From assembly GCA_018806915.1 (NCBI GenBank), contig JAGKQI010000069.1:434001-498000 (forward strand): a stretch of DNA of 64,000 bases, written 5' to 3'. Under the pieces are notes generated by a model that saw only the letters and a program-made list of their open reading frames with translations, did no database searches and was not told where the DNA came from. The stretch's first letter is position 1, and every line of letters starts with the position of its first letter. Of the stretch, positions 50,883 to 61,671 are shown piece by piece. The translations under genes were made by a program, and so were the position numbers. The DNA is from Phytophthora colocasiae. Taxonomy: Eukaryota > Oomycota > Peronosporomycetes > Peronosporales > Peronosporaceae.

Positions 50883-52232
50883 AGATAATTGAGTACTGGT
50901 GGATACGTCTTGGATGCTCAACCAACAGTCGGAGATGCCTTTTGGTCGATGGAAGTTCAGGCGCAAGTCGACTGCATTAAGAAGGAGGAATCATTTGACG
51001 CTTTCATTACTCCTTACTTCAGCGATATACTGGATGGTCTCGGTGTTGTATTCGTCAATAGCAAGCGTTATCCATGGTTGCCGCAGTCTCCATTTGACAA
51101 CACAAATACAAACCTCAAGCCAGGTGGATTTGTGACTCATCGTGGGATGTATTGCAAGGAGGAGGAACCAAATGATACGGTCATTCGAGAAGGTACCTCA
51201 TTTCGTTTTGGGAAAGCAGTGAAGGAACTGTTTGATTGCCTCATTCTCTTCGAGAGCAAGATCACTAGTTTGAATGGGAAACCATTTGGCCAAGTCGTGC
51301 GATACGTAGAGCACCTTTTCCCTAAGGATGAAGGAAGTGTCGTTCTCTTCAACCGCACGGAGTTTTGGTTGATCAACAGCTTGGGCGGTGTTGTGGCACG
51401 TGTCATCAAGGCCAAGTGGGTCATGGAGGGTTCGAAAGCGTTGTTACGTGACTTTATTACCAAGAACTTGTCACCGTGGGTGACGCGTTTGACTGGTGCT
51501 TGCTCTGCGTTAAACGTTGAGGTGGTGGAAGGTGATGCATTTCTCGGTCGTGGTGCATTTGGACGCGTTTTCAAGGTAAAACGACCGGGTCAAGATGGAG
51601 ATGAATTGGCCTTGAAGATCGTGGAGGCGAGCTCGGCTGGACGTCTTTTTCAAGAAGTAGACGCGTTAAACCTTGCTGCCCAGAAAACTAGTCTGACGAC
51701 TAGATACGTGGGGGCTAAGGTGATTTCTGATGGGGTTGCGATGTTGCTGTCTCCTGTTGGGAAACCAATACAATATCCTACCACAAGAGAAGAGGTTAAG
51801 CCCCTTTTTGATTTGCTATGGCAACTCCACTCTGCTAACGTGGTCCATGGAGATCCTCGCGTGCCGAATGTGATTGTCAAGAAGGATGGAGAACGTTTAT
51901 GGATTGATCTTGTTGAAGGAAGAGCCGCGTGCCCCATACTAATGCAAAAAGACGCGGAGATCCTCACGCGGTCCATTCTTCACGTCCCTCGGAACGATTC
52001 ACTGGACGAGTATCTGGAGATGCTTATCAAAAAATATGGTGGAAGTCCTACAGAATTGAATCTCGATTGTCTGGCGAACAAAGTCGGCGAAAAGTTTCCT
52101 AAAGCTAAAGCGAAACGTGGACAAGAGCTTTTGGAGGATGAGGAGGACAGTGATGACGAAGATAGTGACGAGGAGGAGAGTGACGAGGAAAGCGACGATG
52201 AAGATGATGAAGAGATCCGACGATACAAGTAG
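50883..52232 (+). pseudogene. CRN kinase copy C, 3' part
   Basis: This is the continuation of the gene at 23673 after the retrotransposon and its AGAT duplication. From STGGYVLD the frame is fully open for 447 codons: nuclease-like region (FESKI, GQVVRYVEH), kinase-like region (LGRGAFGRVF, LALK, HGDPRVPN, IDL) and acidic tail ending EEIRRYK. All kinase key residues remain although the gene is split and carries the shared nonsense codon. The tail is identical in type to that of the GPx at 17573. An independent transcript from this fragment would lack the CRN header. Confidence 0.88.
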
Positions 52233-52269
52233 AAAGAGATGTATCGTAAGCGAAAGGGGGTAGTTTTAT

Positions 52270-52366
52270 CTACTGCCAGCTATATTCGGCGCTTAAACTG
52301 GAGTTAAAGAGACCTTCGTACGCGTCGTCAGTACCTAAGAGTGCGTTTACACACTCCATTGATGCT
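52270..52366 (-). pseudogene. Protease C-terminal remnant, unit C
   Basis: Inverted copy of the protease end (SLSAEYSWQ stop, reading leftward), as after every CRN kinase copy. It overlaps the end of the GPx-derived frame (52347) in another frame. Confidence 0.8.
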
Positions 52367-52922
52367 GCAAATTTATCCCTTTTAGACACTGGATTTGGGA
52401 TATCCAGATGGAATCTTGCTGACTCCGCAACAAATCTGAGGTTTGGTAGAATCGGGCAGTTTGCGCTTGATGCTTGTTAGCAATAGCGAACGTCACTCCA
52501 AAGTCCGCATATCGCTTCAAAACCTCATCAGAATCTCCTGGTTCTTGGCCTGCGAAGTCATTAGAGGGTACTGCGATCAATATAAGACCCTGTTCACTGT
52601 ACTTCTCATGTAGCGTCTGCAGCTGCTTTAATTGTCCTGCGTGCGTGCATTTCGACGCTGTATTCACCACTAAAACCGCTTTAAAACGGAAATCTGTTGG
52701 CTCAAAGTGACCATTTGGAGGCTGAATTGTGTCGAAACGGAGAGCACTTGAGAACCCACGGGGAAATGACAAAACGCTACGTATATGGAGCGTAATTTGC
52801 GGCATTAAGATCGTCTGTAGACGAACAGGAAGCAGCACAGAGCGCTGTAGACGAAGCATCCGACTGAGCAGCATTGATGACCTCAAGTTGAGATGAAATG
52901 GGTACACTAAATTCCACATCAT
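52347..52922 (-). CDS. Chimeric glutathione peroxidase-like protein (191 aa), unit C
   Basis: An open frame on the minus strand from ATG 52922. Residues 1-60 are rich in Leu/Arg/Ser, resembling a mitochondrial presequence. Residues ~78-155 are GPx: VLVVNTASKCTHAGQ with nucleophile Cys92, then AVPSNDFAGQEPG and DFGVTFAIANK. The WNF motif and the last third of a GPx are missing. After residue ~156 the frame enters sequence not related to GPx and overlaps the inverted protease tail. Length is close to a normal GPx, but without the Trp/Asn part of the active site activity is doubtful. Divergent from CRN D with 117 bp between starts. Confidence 0.65.
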   Translation of the reverse strand: MMWNLVYPFHLNLRSSMLLSRMLRLQRSVLLPVRLQTILMPQITLHIRSVLSFPRGFSSALRFDTIQPPNGHFEPTDFRFKAVLVVNTASKCTHAGQLKQLQTLHEKYSEQGLILIAVPSNDFAGQEPGDSDEVLKRYADFGVTFAIANKHQAQTARFYQTSDLLRSQQDSIWISQIQCLKGINLQHQWSV

Positions 52923-53039
52923 ATTGTGGTATTAGTCAATCAGTGATAGAAAGTGTACTTGAACACCGACTTCATCTTCGCTTAAATACGCTCGGAAATT
53001 CTCTCTCATTCCAGAATCCGCCGGCTTGAAGAAAGAAAG
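52923..53039. promoter_or_regulatory. Divergent GPx/CRN D promoter
   Basis: 117 bp between starts. TCATTCC at 53006-53012 followed by AGAATCCGCCGG matches the oomycete initiator 28-34 bp before the CRN ATG. The block is repeated before copy E (initiator 55856-55862). Confidence 0.5.
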
Positions 53040-55082
53040 ATGGTGAAACTCTTCTGTGCGATCGTTGGTATGGGGGGGAGCGTGTTCCCCGTAGTCATCG
53101 GTGAGAGTGAGTCAGTGGGGGACCTGAAGGTGGAGATCAAGAAAGCGAAAAAGAACGACTTGAAGGATATCGACGCAGATAATTTACAGGTCTTCGTGGC
53201 GAAGACGGAGGACGGCGGGTGGCTGCGGTCGGATGACCCTGATGTGATTAGTATGCGAAGTGGAGACATTCCTGAGCAAGTGAAGAAGCTGCTGAACGAC
53301 GAAATCGACCCAGCAGAAGAGATTGGCGACTTGTTTAGAGATGTTCCGACGAAGAAGACGATCCACGTGCTGGTGGAGGCTCGGGCTGGGACTGGTGGCG
53401 AGCGGGAACACAAAAGTATACTCACAAACCATGCATTGACGAGGATCCCAGAAGACTATGTTCGATATTGGCATAATATGGCGGAAGAAATTCGCGAACG
53501 GGAGCGTCAGCAAGCGGAACGGGATCGTCAGCAAGTGGAACGGGATCGTCAGCAAGTGGAACGGGATCGTCAGCAAGTGGAACGGGATCGTAAGCAAGCG
53601 AAACGGGATCGTAAGCAAGCGGAACGGGATCGTAAGCAAGAGGAACGGGATCGCGAACTCTCCAGAAAACTTGACAGAGCTATAAAACCCGCGACGTCGA
53701 CTAAATCCGATTCAGAGTTGGGTAGAGATCGTTGGAGATCATTGAGTACTGGTGGATACGTCTTGGATGCTCAACCAACAGTCGGAGCAGATGCCTTTTG
53801 GTCGATGGAAGTTCAGGCACACGTCGACTCCATTAAGAAGGAGGAATCATTTGACGCATTCATTACTCCTTACTTCAGCGATATACTGGACGGCCTCGGT
53901 GTTGTATTCGTCAATAGCGAGCGTTATCCATGGTTGCCGCAGTCTCCATTTGACAACCCTAAGACAAACCTCAAGCCAGGTGGATTTGTGACTCATCGTG
54001 GGATGTATTGCAAGGAGGAGGAACCAAATGATACGGTCATTCGAGAAGGTACCTCATTTCGTTTTGGGAAAGCAGTGAAGGAACTGTTTGATTGCCTCAT
54101 TCTCTTCGAGAGCAAGATCACTAGTTTGAATGGGAAACCATTTGGCCAAGTCGTGCGATACGTAGAGCACCTTTTCCCTAAGGATGAAGGAAGTGTCGTT
54201 CTCTTCAACCGCACGGAGTTTTGGTTGATCAACAGCTTGGGCGGTGTTGTGGCACGTGTCATCAAGGCCAAGTGGGTCATGGAGGGTTCGAAAGCGTTGT
54301 TACGTGACTTTATTACCAAGAACTTGTCACCGTGGGTGACCCGTTTGACTGGTGCTTGCTCTGCGTTAAACGTTGAGGTGGTGGAAGGTGATGCATTTCT
54401 CGGTCGTGGTGCATTTGGACGCGTTTTCAGGTAAAACGACCGGAGTCAAGATGGAGATGAATTGGCCTTGAAGATCGTGGAGGAGAGCTCGGCTGGACGT
54501 CTTTTCAAGAAGTAGACGCGTTAAAGCTTGCCCAGAAAACTAGTCTGACGAATAGATACGTGGCGGCTGCAGTGATTTCTGATGGGGTTGCGATGTTGCT
54601 GTCTCCTGTTGGGAAACCAATACAATATCCTACCACAAGAGAAGAGGTTAAGCCTTTTTGATTTGCTATGGCAACTCCACTCTGCTAACGTGGTCCATGG
54701 AGATCCTCGCGTGCCGAATGTGATTGTCAAGAAGGATGGACAGCGTTTATGGATTGATCTTGTTGAAGGAAGAGGCGCGTTGCCCATACTAATGCAAGAA
54801 GATGCGGAGATCCTCACGCGGTCCATTCTTCACGTCCCTTCGAAGGATCCACTGGACGAGTATCTGGAGATGCTTATCAAAAAATATGGTGGAAGTCCTA
54901 CAGAATTGAATCTCGATTGTCTGGCGAACAAAGTCGGCGAAAAGTTTCCTAAAGCTAAAGCGAAACGTGGACAAGAGCTTTTGGAGGATGAGGAGGACAG
55001 TGATGACGAAGATAGTGACGAGGAGGAGAGTGACGAGGAAAGCGACGATGAAGATGATGAAGAGATCCGACGATACAAGTAG
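53040..55082 (+). pseudogene. CRN kinase, copy D
   Basis: The header differs from A-C in residues 13-30 (GSVFPVVIGESESVGDLKVEIK) and then joins the same LQVFVAK/GGWLRSDD/IHVLVEARA sequence. A linker carries seven 7-residue repeats (RDRQQVE type). The TAA of A-C is absent (TCA here), so header and nuclease-like part read through. The frame breaks inside the kinase glycine loop region (one A lost at ~54430, giving TAA), with further indels near 54453, 54506 and 54654. The last 166 codons include HGDPRVPN and the acidic tail. Pseudogene as read. Confidence 0.88.
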
Positions 55083-55119
55083 AAAGAGATGTATCGTAAG
55101 CGAAAGGGGGTAGTTTTAT

Positions 55120-55216
55120 CTACTGCCAGCTATATTCGGCGCTTAAACTGGAGTTAAAGAGACCTTCGTACGCGTCGTCAGTACCTAAGAGTGCGTTTAC
55201 ATACTCCATTGGTGCT
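55120..55216 (-). pseudogene. Protease C-terminal remnant, unit D
   Basis: Inverted protease end as in other units, 38 bp past the copy D stop. Confidence 0.8.
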
Positions 55217-55772
55217 GCAAATTTATCCCTTTTAGACACTGGATTTGGGATATCCAGATGGAATCTTGCTGACTCCGCAATAAATCTGAGGTTTGGTAGA
55301 ATCGGGCAGTTTGCGCTTGATGCTTGTTAGCAATAGCGAACGTCACTCCAAAGTCCGCATATCGCTTCAAAACCTCATCAGAATCTCCTGGTTCTTGGCC
55401 TGCGAAGTCATTAGAGGGTACTGCGATCAATATAAGACCCTGTTCACTGTACTTCTCATGTAGCGTCTGCAGCTGCTTTAATTGTCCTGCGTGCGTGCAT
55501 TTCGACGCTGTATTCACCACTAAAACCGCTTTAAAACGGAAATCTGTTGGCTCAAAGTGACCATTTGGAGGCTGAATTGTGTCGAAACGGAGAGCACTTG
55601 AGAACCCACGGGGAAATGACAAAACGCTACGTATATGGAGCGTAATTTGCGGCATTAAGATCGTCTGTAGACGAACAGGAAGCAGCACAGAGCGCTGTAG
55701 ACGAAGCATCCGACTGAGCAGCATTGATGACCTCAAGTTGAGATGAAATGGGTACACTAAATTCCACATCAT
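55197..55772 (-). CDS. Chimeric glutathione peroxidase-like protein (191 aa), unit D
   Basis: Same frame and almost the same product as 52347-52922 (the last residue differs), including Cys92 in NTASKCTHAGQ and NDFAGQEPG. The GPx 3' third is again missing and replaced by non-GPx sequence. It starts 117 bp from CRN E in divergent orientation. Two nearly identical open copies suggest recent duplication of this unit rather than independent preservation. Confidence 0.65.
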   Translation of the reverse strand: MMWNLVYPFHLNLRSSMLLSRMLRLQRSVLLPVRLQTILMPQITLHIRSVLSFPRGFSSALRFDTIQPPNGHFEPTDFRFKAVLVVNTASKCTHAGQLKQLQTLHEKYSEQGLILIAVPSNDFAGQEPGDSDEVLKRYADFGVTFAIANKHQAQTARFYQTSDLLRSQQDSIWISQIQCLKGINLQHQWSM

Positions 55773-55889
55773 ATTGTGGTATTAGTCAATCAGTGATAGA
55801 AAGTGTACTTGAACACCGACTTCATCTTCGCTTAAATACGCTCGGAAATTCTCTCTCATTCCAGAATCCGCCGGCTTGAAGAAAGAAAG

Positions 55890-57936
55890 ATGGTGAAACT
55901 CTTCTGTGCGATCGTTGGTATGGGGGGGAGCGTGTTCCCCGTAGTCATCGGTGAGAGTGAGTCAGTGGGGGACCTGAAGGTGGAGATCAAGAAAGCGAAA
56001 AAGAACGACTTGAAGGATATCGACGCAGATAATTTACAGGTCTTCGTGGCGAAGACGGAGGACGGCGGGTGGCTGCGGTCGGATGACCCTGATGTGATTA
56101 GTATGCGAAGTGGAGACATTCCTGAGCAAGTGAAGAAGCTGCTGAACGACGAAATCGACCCAGCAGAAGAGATTGGCGACTTGTTTAGAGATGTTCCGAC
56201 GAAGAAGACGATCCACGTGCTGGTGGAGGCTCGGGCTGGGACTGGTGGCGAGCGGGAACACAAAAGTATACTCACAAACCATGCATGGACGAGGATCCCA
56301 GAAGACTATGTTCGATATTGGCATAATATGGCGGAAGAAATTCGCGAACGGGAGCGTCAGCAAGCGGAACGGGATCGTCAGCAAGTGGAACGGGATCGTC
56401 AGCAAGTGGAACGGGATCGTCAGCAAGTGGAACGGGATCGTAAGCAAGCGAAACGGGATCGTAAGCAAGCGGAACGGGATCGTAAGCAAGAGGAACGGGA
56501 TCGCGAACTCTCCAGAAAACTTGACAGAGCTATAAAACCCGCGACGTCGACTAAATCCGATTCAGAGTTGGGTAGAGATCGTTTGGAGATCATTGAGTAC
56601 TGGTGGATACGTCTTGGATGCTCAACCAACAGTCGGAGCAGATGCCTTTTGGTCGATGGAAGTTCAGGCACACGTCGACTCCATTAAGAAGGAGGAATCA
56701 TTTGACGCATTCATTACTCCTTACTTCAGCGATATACTGGACGGCCTCGGTGTTGTATTCGTCAATAGCGAGCGTTATCCATGGTTGCCGCAGTCTCCAT
56801 TTGACAACCCTAAGACAAACCTCAAGCCAGGTGGATTTGTGACTCATCGTGGGATGTATTGCAAGGAGGAGGAACCAAATGATACGGTCATTCGAGAAGG
56901 TACCTCATTTCGTTTTGGGAAAGCAGTGAAGGAACTGTTTGATTGCCTCATTCTCTTCGAGAGCAAGATCACTAGTTTGAATGGGAAACCATTTGGCCAA
57001 GTCGTGCGATACGTAGAGCACCTTTTCCCTAAGGATGAAGGAAGTGTCGTTCTCTTCAACCGCACGGAGTTTTGGTTGATCAACAGCTTGGGCGGTGTTG
57101 TGGCACGTGTCATCAAGGCCAAGTGGGTCATGGAGGGTTCGAAAGCGTTGTTACGTGACTTTATTACCAAGAACTTGTCACCGTGGGTGACCCGTTTGAC
57201 TGGTGCTTGCTCTGCGTTAAACGTTGAGGTGGTGGAAGGTGATGCATTTCTCGGTCGTGGTGCATTTGGACGCGTTTTCAAGGTAAAACGACCGGGTCAA
57301 GATGGAGATGAATTGGCCTTGAAGATCGTGGAGGAGAGCTCGGCTGGACGTCTTTTTCAAGAAGTAGACGCGTTAAAGCTTGCCCAGAAAACTAGTCTGA
57401 CGAATAGATACGTGGCGGCTGCAGTGATTTCTGATGGGGTTGCGATGTTGCTGTCTCCTGTTGGGAAACCAATACAATATCCTACCACAAGAGAAGAGGT
57501 TAAGCCCCTTTTTGATTTGCTATGGCAACTCCACTCTGCTAACGTGGTCCATGGAGATCCTCGCGTGCCGAATGTGATTGTCAAGAAGGATGGACAGCGT
57601 TTATGGATTGATCTTGTTGAAGGAAGAGGCGCGTTGCCCATACTAATGCAAGAAGATGCGGAGATCCTCACGCGGTCCATTCTTCACGTCCCTTCGAAGG
57701 ATCCACTGGACGAGTATCTGGAGATGCTTATCAAAAAATATGGTGGAAGTCCTACAGAATTGAATCTCGATTGTCTGGCGAACAAAGTCGGCGAAAAGTT
57801 TCCTAAAGCTAAAGCGAAACGTGGACAAGAGCTTTTGGAGGATGAGGAGGACAGTGATGACGAAGATAGTGACGAGGAGGAGAGTGACGAGGAAAGCGAC
57901 GATGAAGATGATGAAGAGATCCGACGATACAAGTAG
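55890..57936 (+). pseudogene. CRN kinase, copy E (single frameshift)
   Basis: Header, D-type residues 13-30 and the seven-heptad linker are as in copy D. One extra T near 56583 (CGTTTGG versus CGTTGG) shifts the frame after GRDR, ending at 56687. From 56593 the correct frame is open for 447 codons: nuclease-like E/K pair (FESKI), kinase glycine loop, Lys (LALK), HGDPRVPN, IDL, and acidic tail ending EEIRRYK. Apart from this T in a run of three, the copy appears complete, so a sequencing or assembly error is a real possibility. Confidence 0.88.
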
Positions 57937-57973
57937 AAAGAGATGTATCGTAAGCGAAAGGGGGTAGTTTTAT

Positions 57974-58306
57974 CTACTGCCAGCTATATTCGGCGCTTAA
58001 ACTGGAGTTAAAGAGACCTTCGTACGCGTCGTCAGTACCTAAGAGTGCGTTTACATACTCCATTGGTGCTGCAAATTTATCCCTTTTAGACACTGGATTT
58101 GGGATATCCAGATGGAATCTTGCTGACTCCGCAATAAATCTGAGGTTTGGTAGAATCGGGCAGTTTGCACGAGGAACTGACGAAAAACTACGTATGAGGT
58201 GCGTATTTTGAGGCGTTAAGAGCGTCTGAAGACGAGCAGGAAGCAGCACAGAGAGCATTGATGACCACAAGGTGAGATGAAATGAAAATTCCACATCATT
58301 AGTCAA
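57974..58306 (-). CDS. Chimeric ORF: GPx N-terminus joined to protease tail (110 aa), unit E
   Basis: Starting at ATG 58306, residues ~1-47 match the N-terminus of the GPx genes (MTNDVEFSFHL, LIRSFSSVPR). Then comes a ~30-residue stretch present antisense in the other units, and finally the protease C-terminus in frame (AAPMEYVNALLG to SAEYSWQ). The GPx catalytic part is deleted. This natural three-part chimera starts 73 bp from CRN G in divergent orientation. Its expression and function are unknown; it may be decay product only. Confidence 0.5.
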   Translation of the reverse strand: MTNDVEFSFHLTLWSSMLSVLLPARLQTLLTPQNTHLIRSFSSVPRANCPILPNLRFIAESARFHLDIPNPVSKRDKFAAPMEYVNALLGTDDAYEGLFNSSLSAEYSWQ

Positions 58307-58379
58307 TCAGTGATAGAAAGCGCTTAAATACTATCTTTTCCCTTCTTCCTCATTCCAGAATCCGCCGGCTTGAGAAAAG
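58307..58379. promoter_or_regulatory. Divergent promoter before CRN G
   Basis: TCATTCC at 58350-58356 plus AGAATCCGCCGG, 24-30 bp before the ATG, as before copy A. Confidence 0.5.
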
Positions 58380-60229
58380 ATGGTAAAGCTCTTCTGTGCG
58401 ATCGTTGGTATGGGGGGGAGCGCGTTCGAGGTGGATATCGCTGAAGACGCTTCGGTGTCGGCGTTGAAGGAATTGATCAAGGCGGAGAATGAAGACATCA
58501 AGGGTCCTGCGCGTCACCTGCAGCTCTTCCTGGCGAGGACGGAGGACGGCGGGTGGCTGCGGTCGGATGACCCTGATGGGATTAGTATGCGAAGTGGAGA
58601 CATTCCTGAGCAAGTGAAGAAGCTGCTGAACGACGAAATCGACCCAGCAACACAGATTGGCGACTTGTTTGGAGATGTTCCGACGAAGAAGACGATCCAC
58701 GTGCTGGTGGAGGCTCGGGCGCAACAGCCACCTGTCAACCCTCCCCACATATTCCCGATCTATCGACCGAATGCAGAAGGACTTGATTTGAATTTTCCTC
58801 ACCTTTCACGCGATGAACTAGTGCAGAAATTATACAACGCGATAATCGTAACCAACGTCGTGCTGCTTTCATCGCCTTCGGGATCAGGAAAGACCTCGCT
58901 GTTGACGTTATTTGCTCGCCGATATCCTGGCTTTCGCTTTGTACCTATCGCGTTTCATAGCGCCGCAGCTGATGCTACGGAGATTCTCTCGAGCCATGGG
59001 ATCGATATTGGTGGTAAAAGTGTTCAATACCCGAAGGCAAGCTGTGCGTCTTCATGATGGATGACTGTCAACGACAGTATAAAGATTTGGATTTTTGGAC
59101 TCGTCTGGTCAAGGGCTCGTCGTCATGGTTACCGAATCATGTCCGGTTCATCATATCTGCGACGCATTTGCTGGAGACAGACACTCCTACCAGCCCTGTG
59201 GCCTTCAGCAGCATTCCATGGAAGTTGACAAGGGAAGACTTGTTGATCAGTGATGTCGAGGCGCATGAATGTTTAGAGTTGGAGAACGGATTGCCGCCAA
59301 GCTGGCGATACCCGACACTTTTGGAGGTGATCATACGAGAGTGCAATGGGCACATTGGTTCATTGCGCGTCTCCATTAACACAATTTGCGCGCATTTTCA
59401 AAAGGCAGAACAACCAACCGAGCACGATTTACTGACATATTACATGTCAGGGGCCTTTGTGGAACAAATGGCACGATGCTTCGGAAGCAATCACACAGCT
59501 CCAACCCATCCCGATCAGCAAAAGTTTCTTACAATGTGTTTGGTCAGCGACCCCACCTGTCATCCATTGGTGCAGGAATTGAGTCACGATGAAGAACAAT
59601 GCTTTACAAGGTTAAAGATGACCGGTGTTGTATTTGAAGATGGCGGCTATGTGAAGTTTACATCTCCCTTAGCTGAGAGATACTACTACAAGTGGCTGTT
59701 TCCTGGTCGTGGATATGCAAATCCTACATCATTGTTTGAGCTGGTCCGGAAGGCGATTGGAAGTATGTCTGCTTCTGCACTAAAACAATCCGAATACGAC
59801 TTTCCGAAAGAAGCTGTTTTCCAGCATCAGTTTATGGCTGCTCTTGCGCTTCACACGACGAGCACGTGTTGCATATGCCCCGAACTATCGAGAGTGTTTC
59901 CTGCGTCACCCTGTCAACGCAACCAGCGCATCGATGGAGCGATTGACTTCTATTTGAATGGAAGTCTTCGGTGGGGAATCGAATTACTCGTCAATGGTGA
60001 CAGGATCGGCAAGCATATGTCTCGATTCGCTCCAGAAGGGAAATATGCTGCGCTTGCAGCAAAAGAATACGCTGTCATCGATTTCCGAGGCAACAAGACT
60101 GGACAAATCACGGACGTTGACCGCATACCAGAGAGGGTCAGCGTTTTCTTTAAGCTGGGAGACTTCTCGTCATGTCGCTGCATTTTTGGATTAGTCGAGG
60201 ACGCGGAACCGATCAGTTTGAAGTACTAA
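58380..60229 (+). pseudogene. CRN effector G: header, P-loop NTPase and nuclease-like domain, one frameshift
   Basis: The CRN header has LQLFLAR, GGWLRSDD and IHVLVEARA, then a linker and a P-loop (SSPSGSGKTSLL, ~170-180). The frame ends at 59057, while the +1 frame carries the Walker B strand (LCVFMMDDC) just before it; a one-base change near 59035 separates them. The rest is open to 60229: sensor-like ISATHLLE, winged-helix-like region, and PD-(D/E)xK-like nuclease end (IDGAIDFYL, WGIELLVNGDR). It is a different CRN class from its kinase neighbours but shares their promoter block and header, an example of header shuffling. The 13851 fragment is its truncated copy. Confidence 0.85.
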
Positions 60230-60700
60230 GTGCCTGGCGTACTCACCAGAACAATACTAGTACCTCGCTAACAAAAAACGCAGTGCAGAAGCGCTACTAC
60301 CAGCCCATACACGATACAACGAAGAGCATGAAGCCTACTATGGCACTCACGATACGTAGAAGCCCCTTCGGGGAGATCAACATGGTGACGGAACCTAAAT
60401 GGAAGTGGTAGTCGCCAAGTTGATGCTAAAGTTACACTTGAAAGTGGTTTCCTCTCCGCCTGAAACGCACTACAGATACCAGTAGCTGAGACGGTCTTTA
60501 AGAAGCACCGAAACCAAACGGATACTACTAGCAAATTCTACCAGATTTCATGATTCCATAGGTCATTCGAAAGCCAGAGGGAGGTGGCTTTTTCGACCAG
60601 CAAAACTGTCTTTTCCTACTCCGACAGCCTCTGACGACTTCATCTCTTCATCTTCAGCTCTCTCACTTTCAAATTAGCAGCACTTCGACAACATCCCAAC
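60230..60700. other. Intergenic, duplicate of 14763-15241
   Basis: No gene seen. Nearly identical to the region upstream of the first protease copy; presumably holds the promoter of the second. Confidence 0.45.
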
Positions 60701-61573
60701 ATGAAGCTCTCTCATGTCCTGATACTGTCGGTATTTTCATCAGTATCAGCAGTGAAGACCCAGTTAAATGGCTGGTACCCTTGCTCAGACTACACTTTTT
60801 CAGATGAAGGCGCTCCAGAAGACCTAATCAAGGCTGAATGTGGCACCTACAATGCCCCACTATGCTACCCAGGAATCTGTGATTCTACCTCTGAAACTAC
60901 CGTTGACATCTTCGTCAAACGGATTCTGGCATCCAACAATTCGGATACTGCGACGAATGTGTGGGTTCTACAAGGAGGTCCAGGGTATTCTTCCACTGCG
61001 ATGGAATCGTTGATGGTCGATCTTTACGATCAACTGGAAGAGACTGTGAATGTGTACACAATGGACCATCGAGGAACCGGACGTAGTACCTTTCTAGATT
61101 GTGTGGCAGCCCAAGCAACTACTACCGGTTCTCCCCATGGCGATAGTATTGATCCAGCAGAAGTTCCTTTTTGTGCAGAAGATCTACAGTTCAAATACGG
61201 AGATCTTGCCTCTTTTTCAGTCACAAGTGCAGCAATGGATTTATCAGTAATGATCTCGGACTACTCCAATGGTGCCAACACGACTGTGTATGGTGTGAGT
61301 TATGGTACAGCATGGGTAGAACGGTTGATCCATTTGAACCCTCCTACCGTTACTGGGTATGTCTTGGATAGTGTTGCAGTCAGTTCTGGAGCTCCAAGGG
61401 ACAAGTTTGAGTACTTTTCCACGTGGAATATTGATTTTGGTGAGGTGGGGGACGCTTTTCTTGCTCTTTGTGAAGAAAATGTAGAGTGTACAGCTCGGTT
61501 TCAGCCTAACGGACTGGCGAATACGGAGAATTCTACCGTTGGCAACGAGCTCAACATCAACATCAGTGACTAA
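60701..61573 (+). pseudogene. Secreted S33-type serine peptidase, internally deleted copy
   Basis: Residues 1-~270 match the protease at 15242, including signal peptide, GGPGYSS, DHRGTGRS and Ser200 in GVSYG. After LANT the sequence jumps to a segment equivalent to ENSTVCNELNVSDY of the far 3' part, skipping about 1 kb (including the position of the insertion in copy 1), and ends at TAA 61573. The candidate catalytic Asp and His are lost, so this copy should be inactive although its 290-residue frame is open. A further short piece resembling the CTACACAAGTACG of copy 1 follows at ~61583, then CRN F promoter sequence. Confidence 0.8.
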
Positions 61574-61641
61574 TGACTAATGACTACACAAGTACGTAGA
61601 AATACTCCATCTCCGTCTAAATACGCTCGGAAATTCTCTCC

Positions 61642-61648
61642 TCATTCC
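61642..61648 (+). promoter_or_regulatory. Initiator-like element of CRN F
   Basis: TCATTCC, followed by AGAATCCGCC, 24-30 bp upstream of the ATG at 61672; matches the oomycete YCAYTYY initiator pattern and the other CRN promoters here. Confidence 0.55.
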
Positions 61649-61671
61649 AGAATCCGCCAGCTCGAGGAAAG

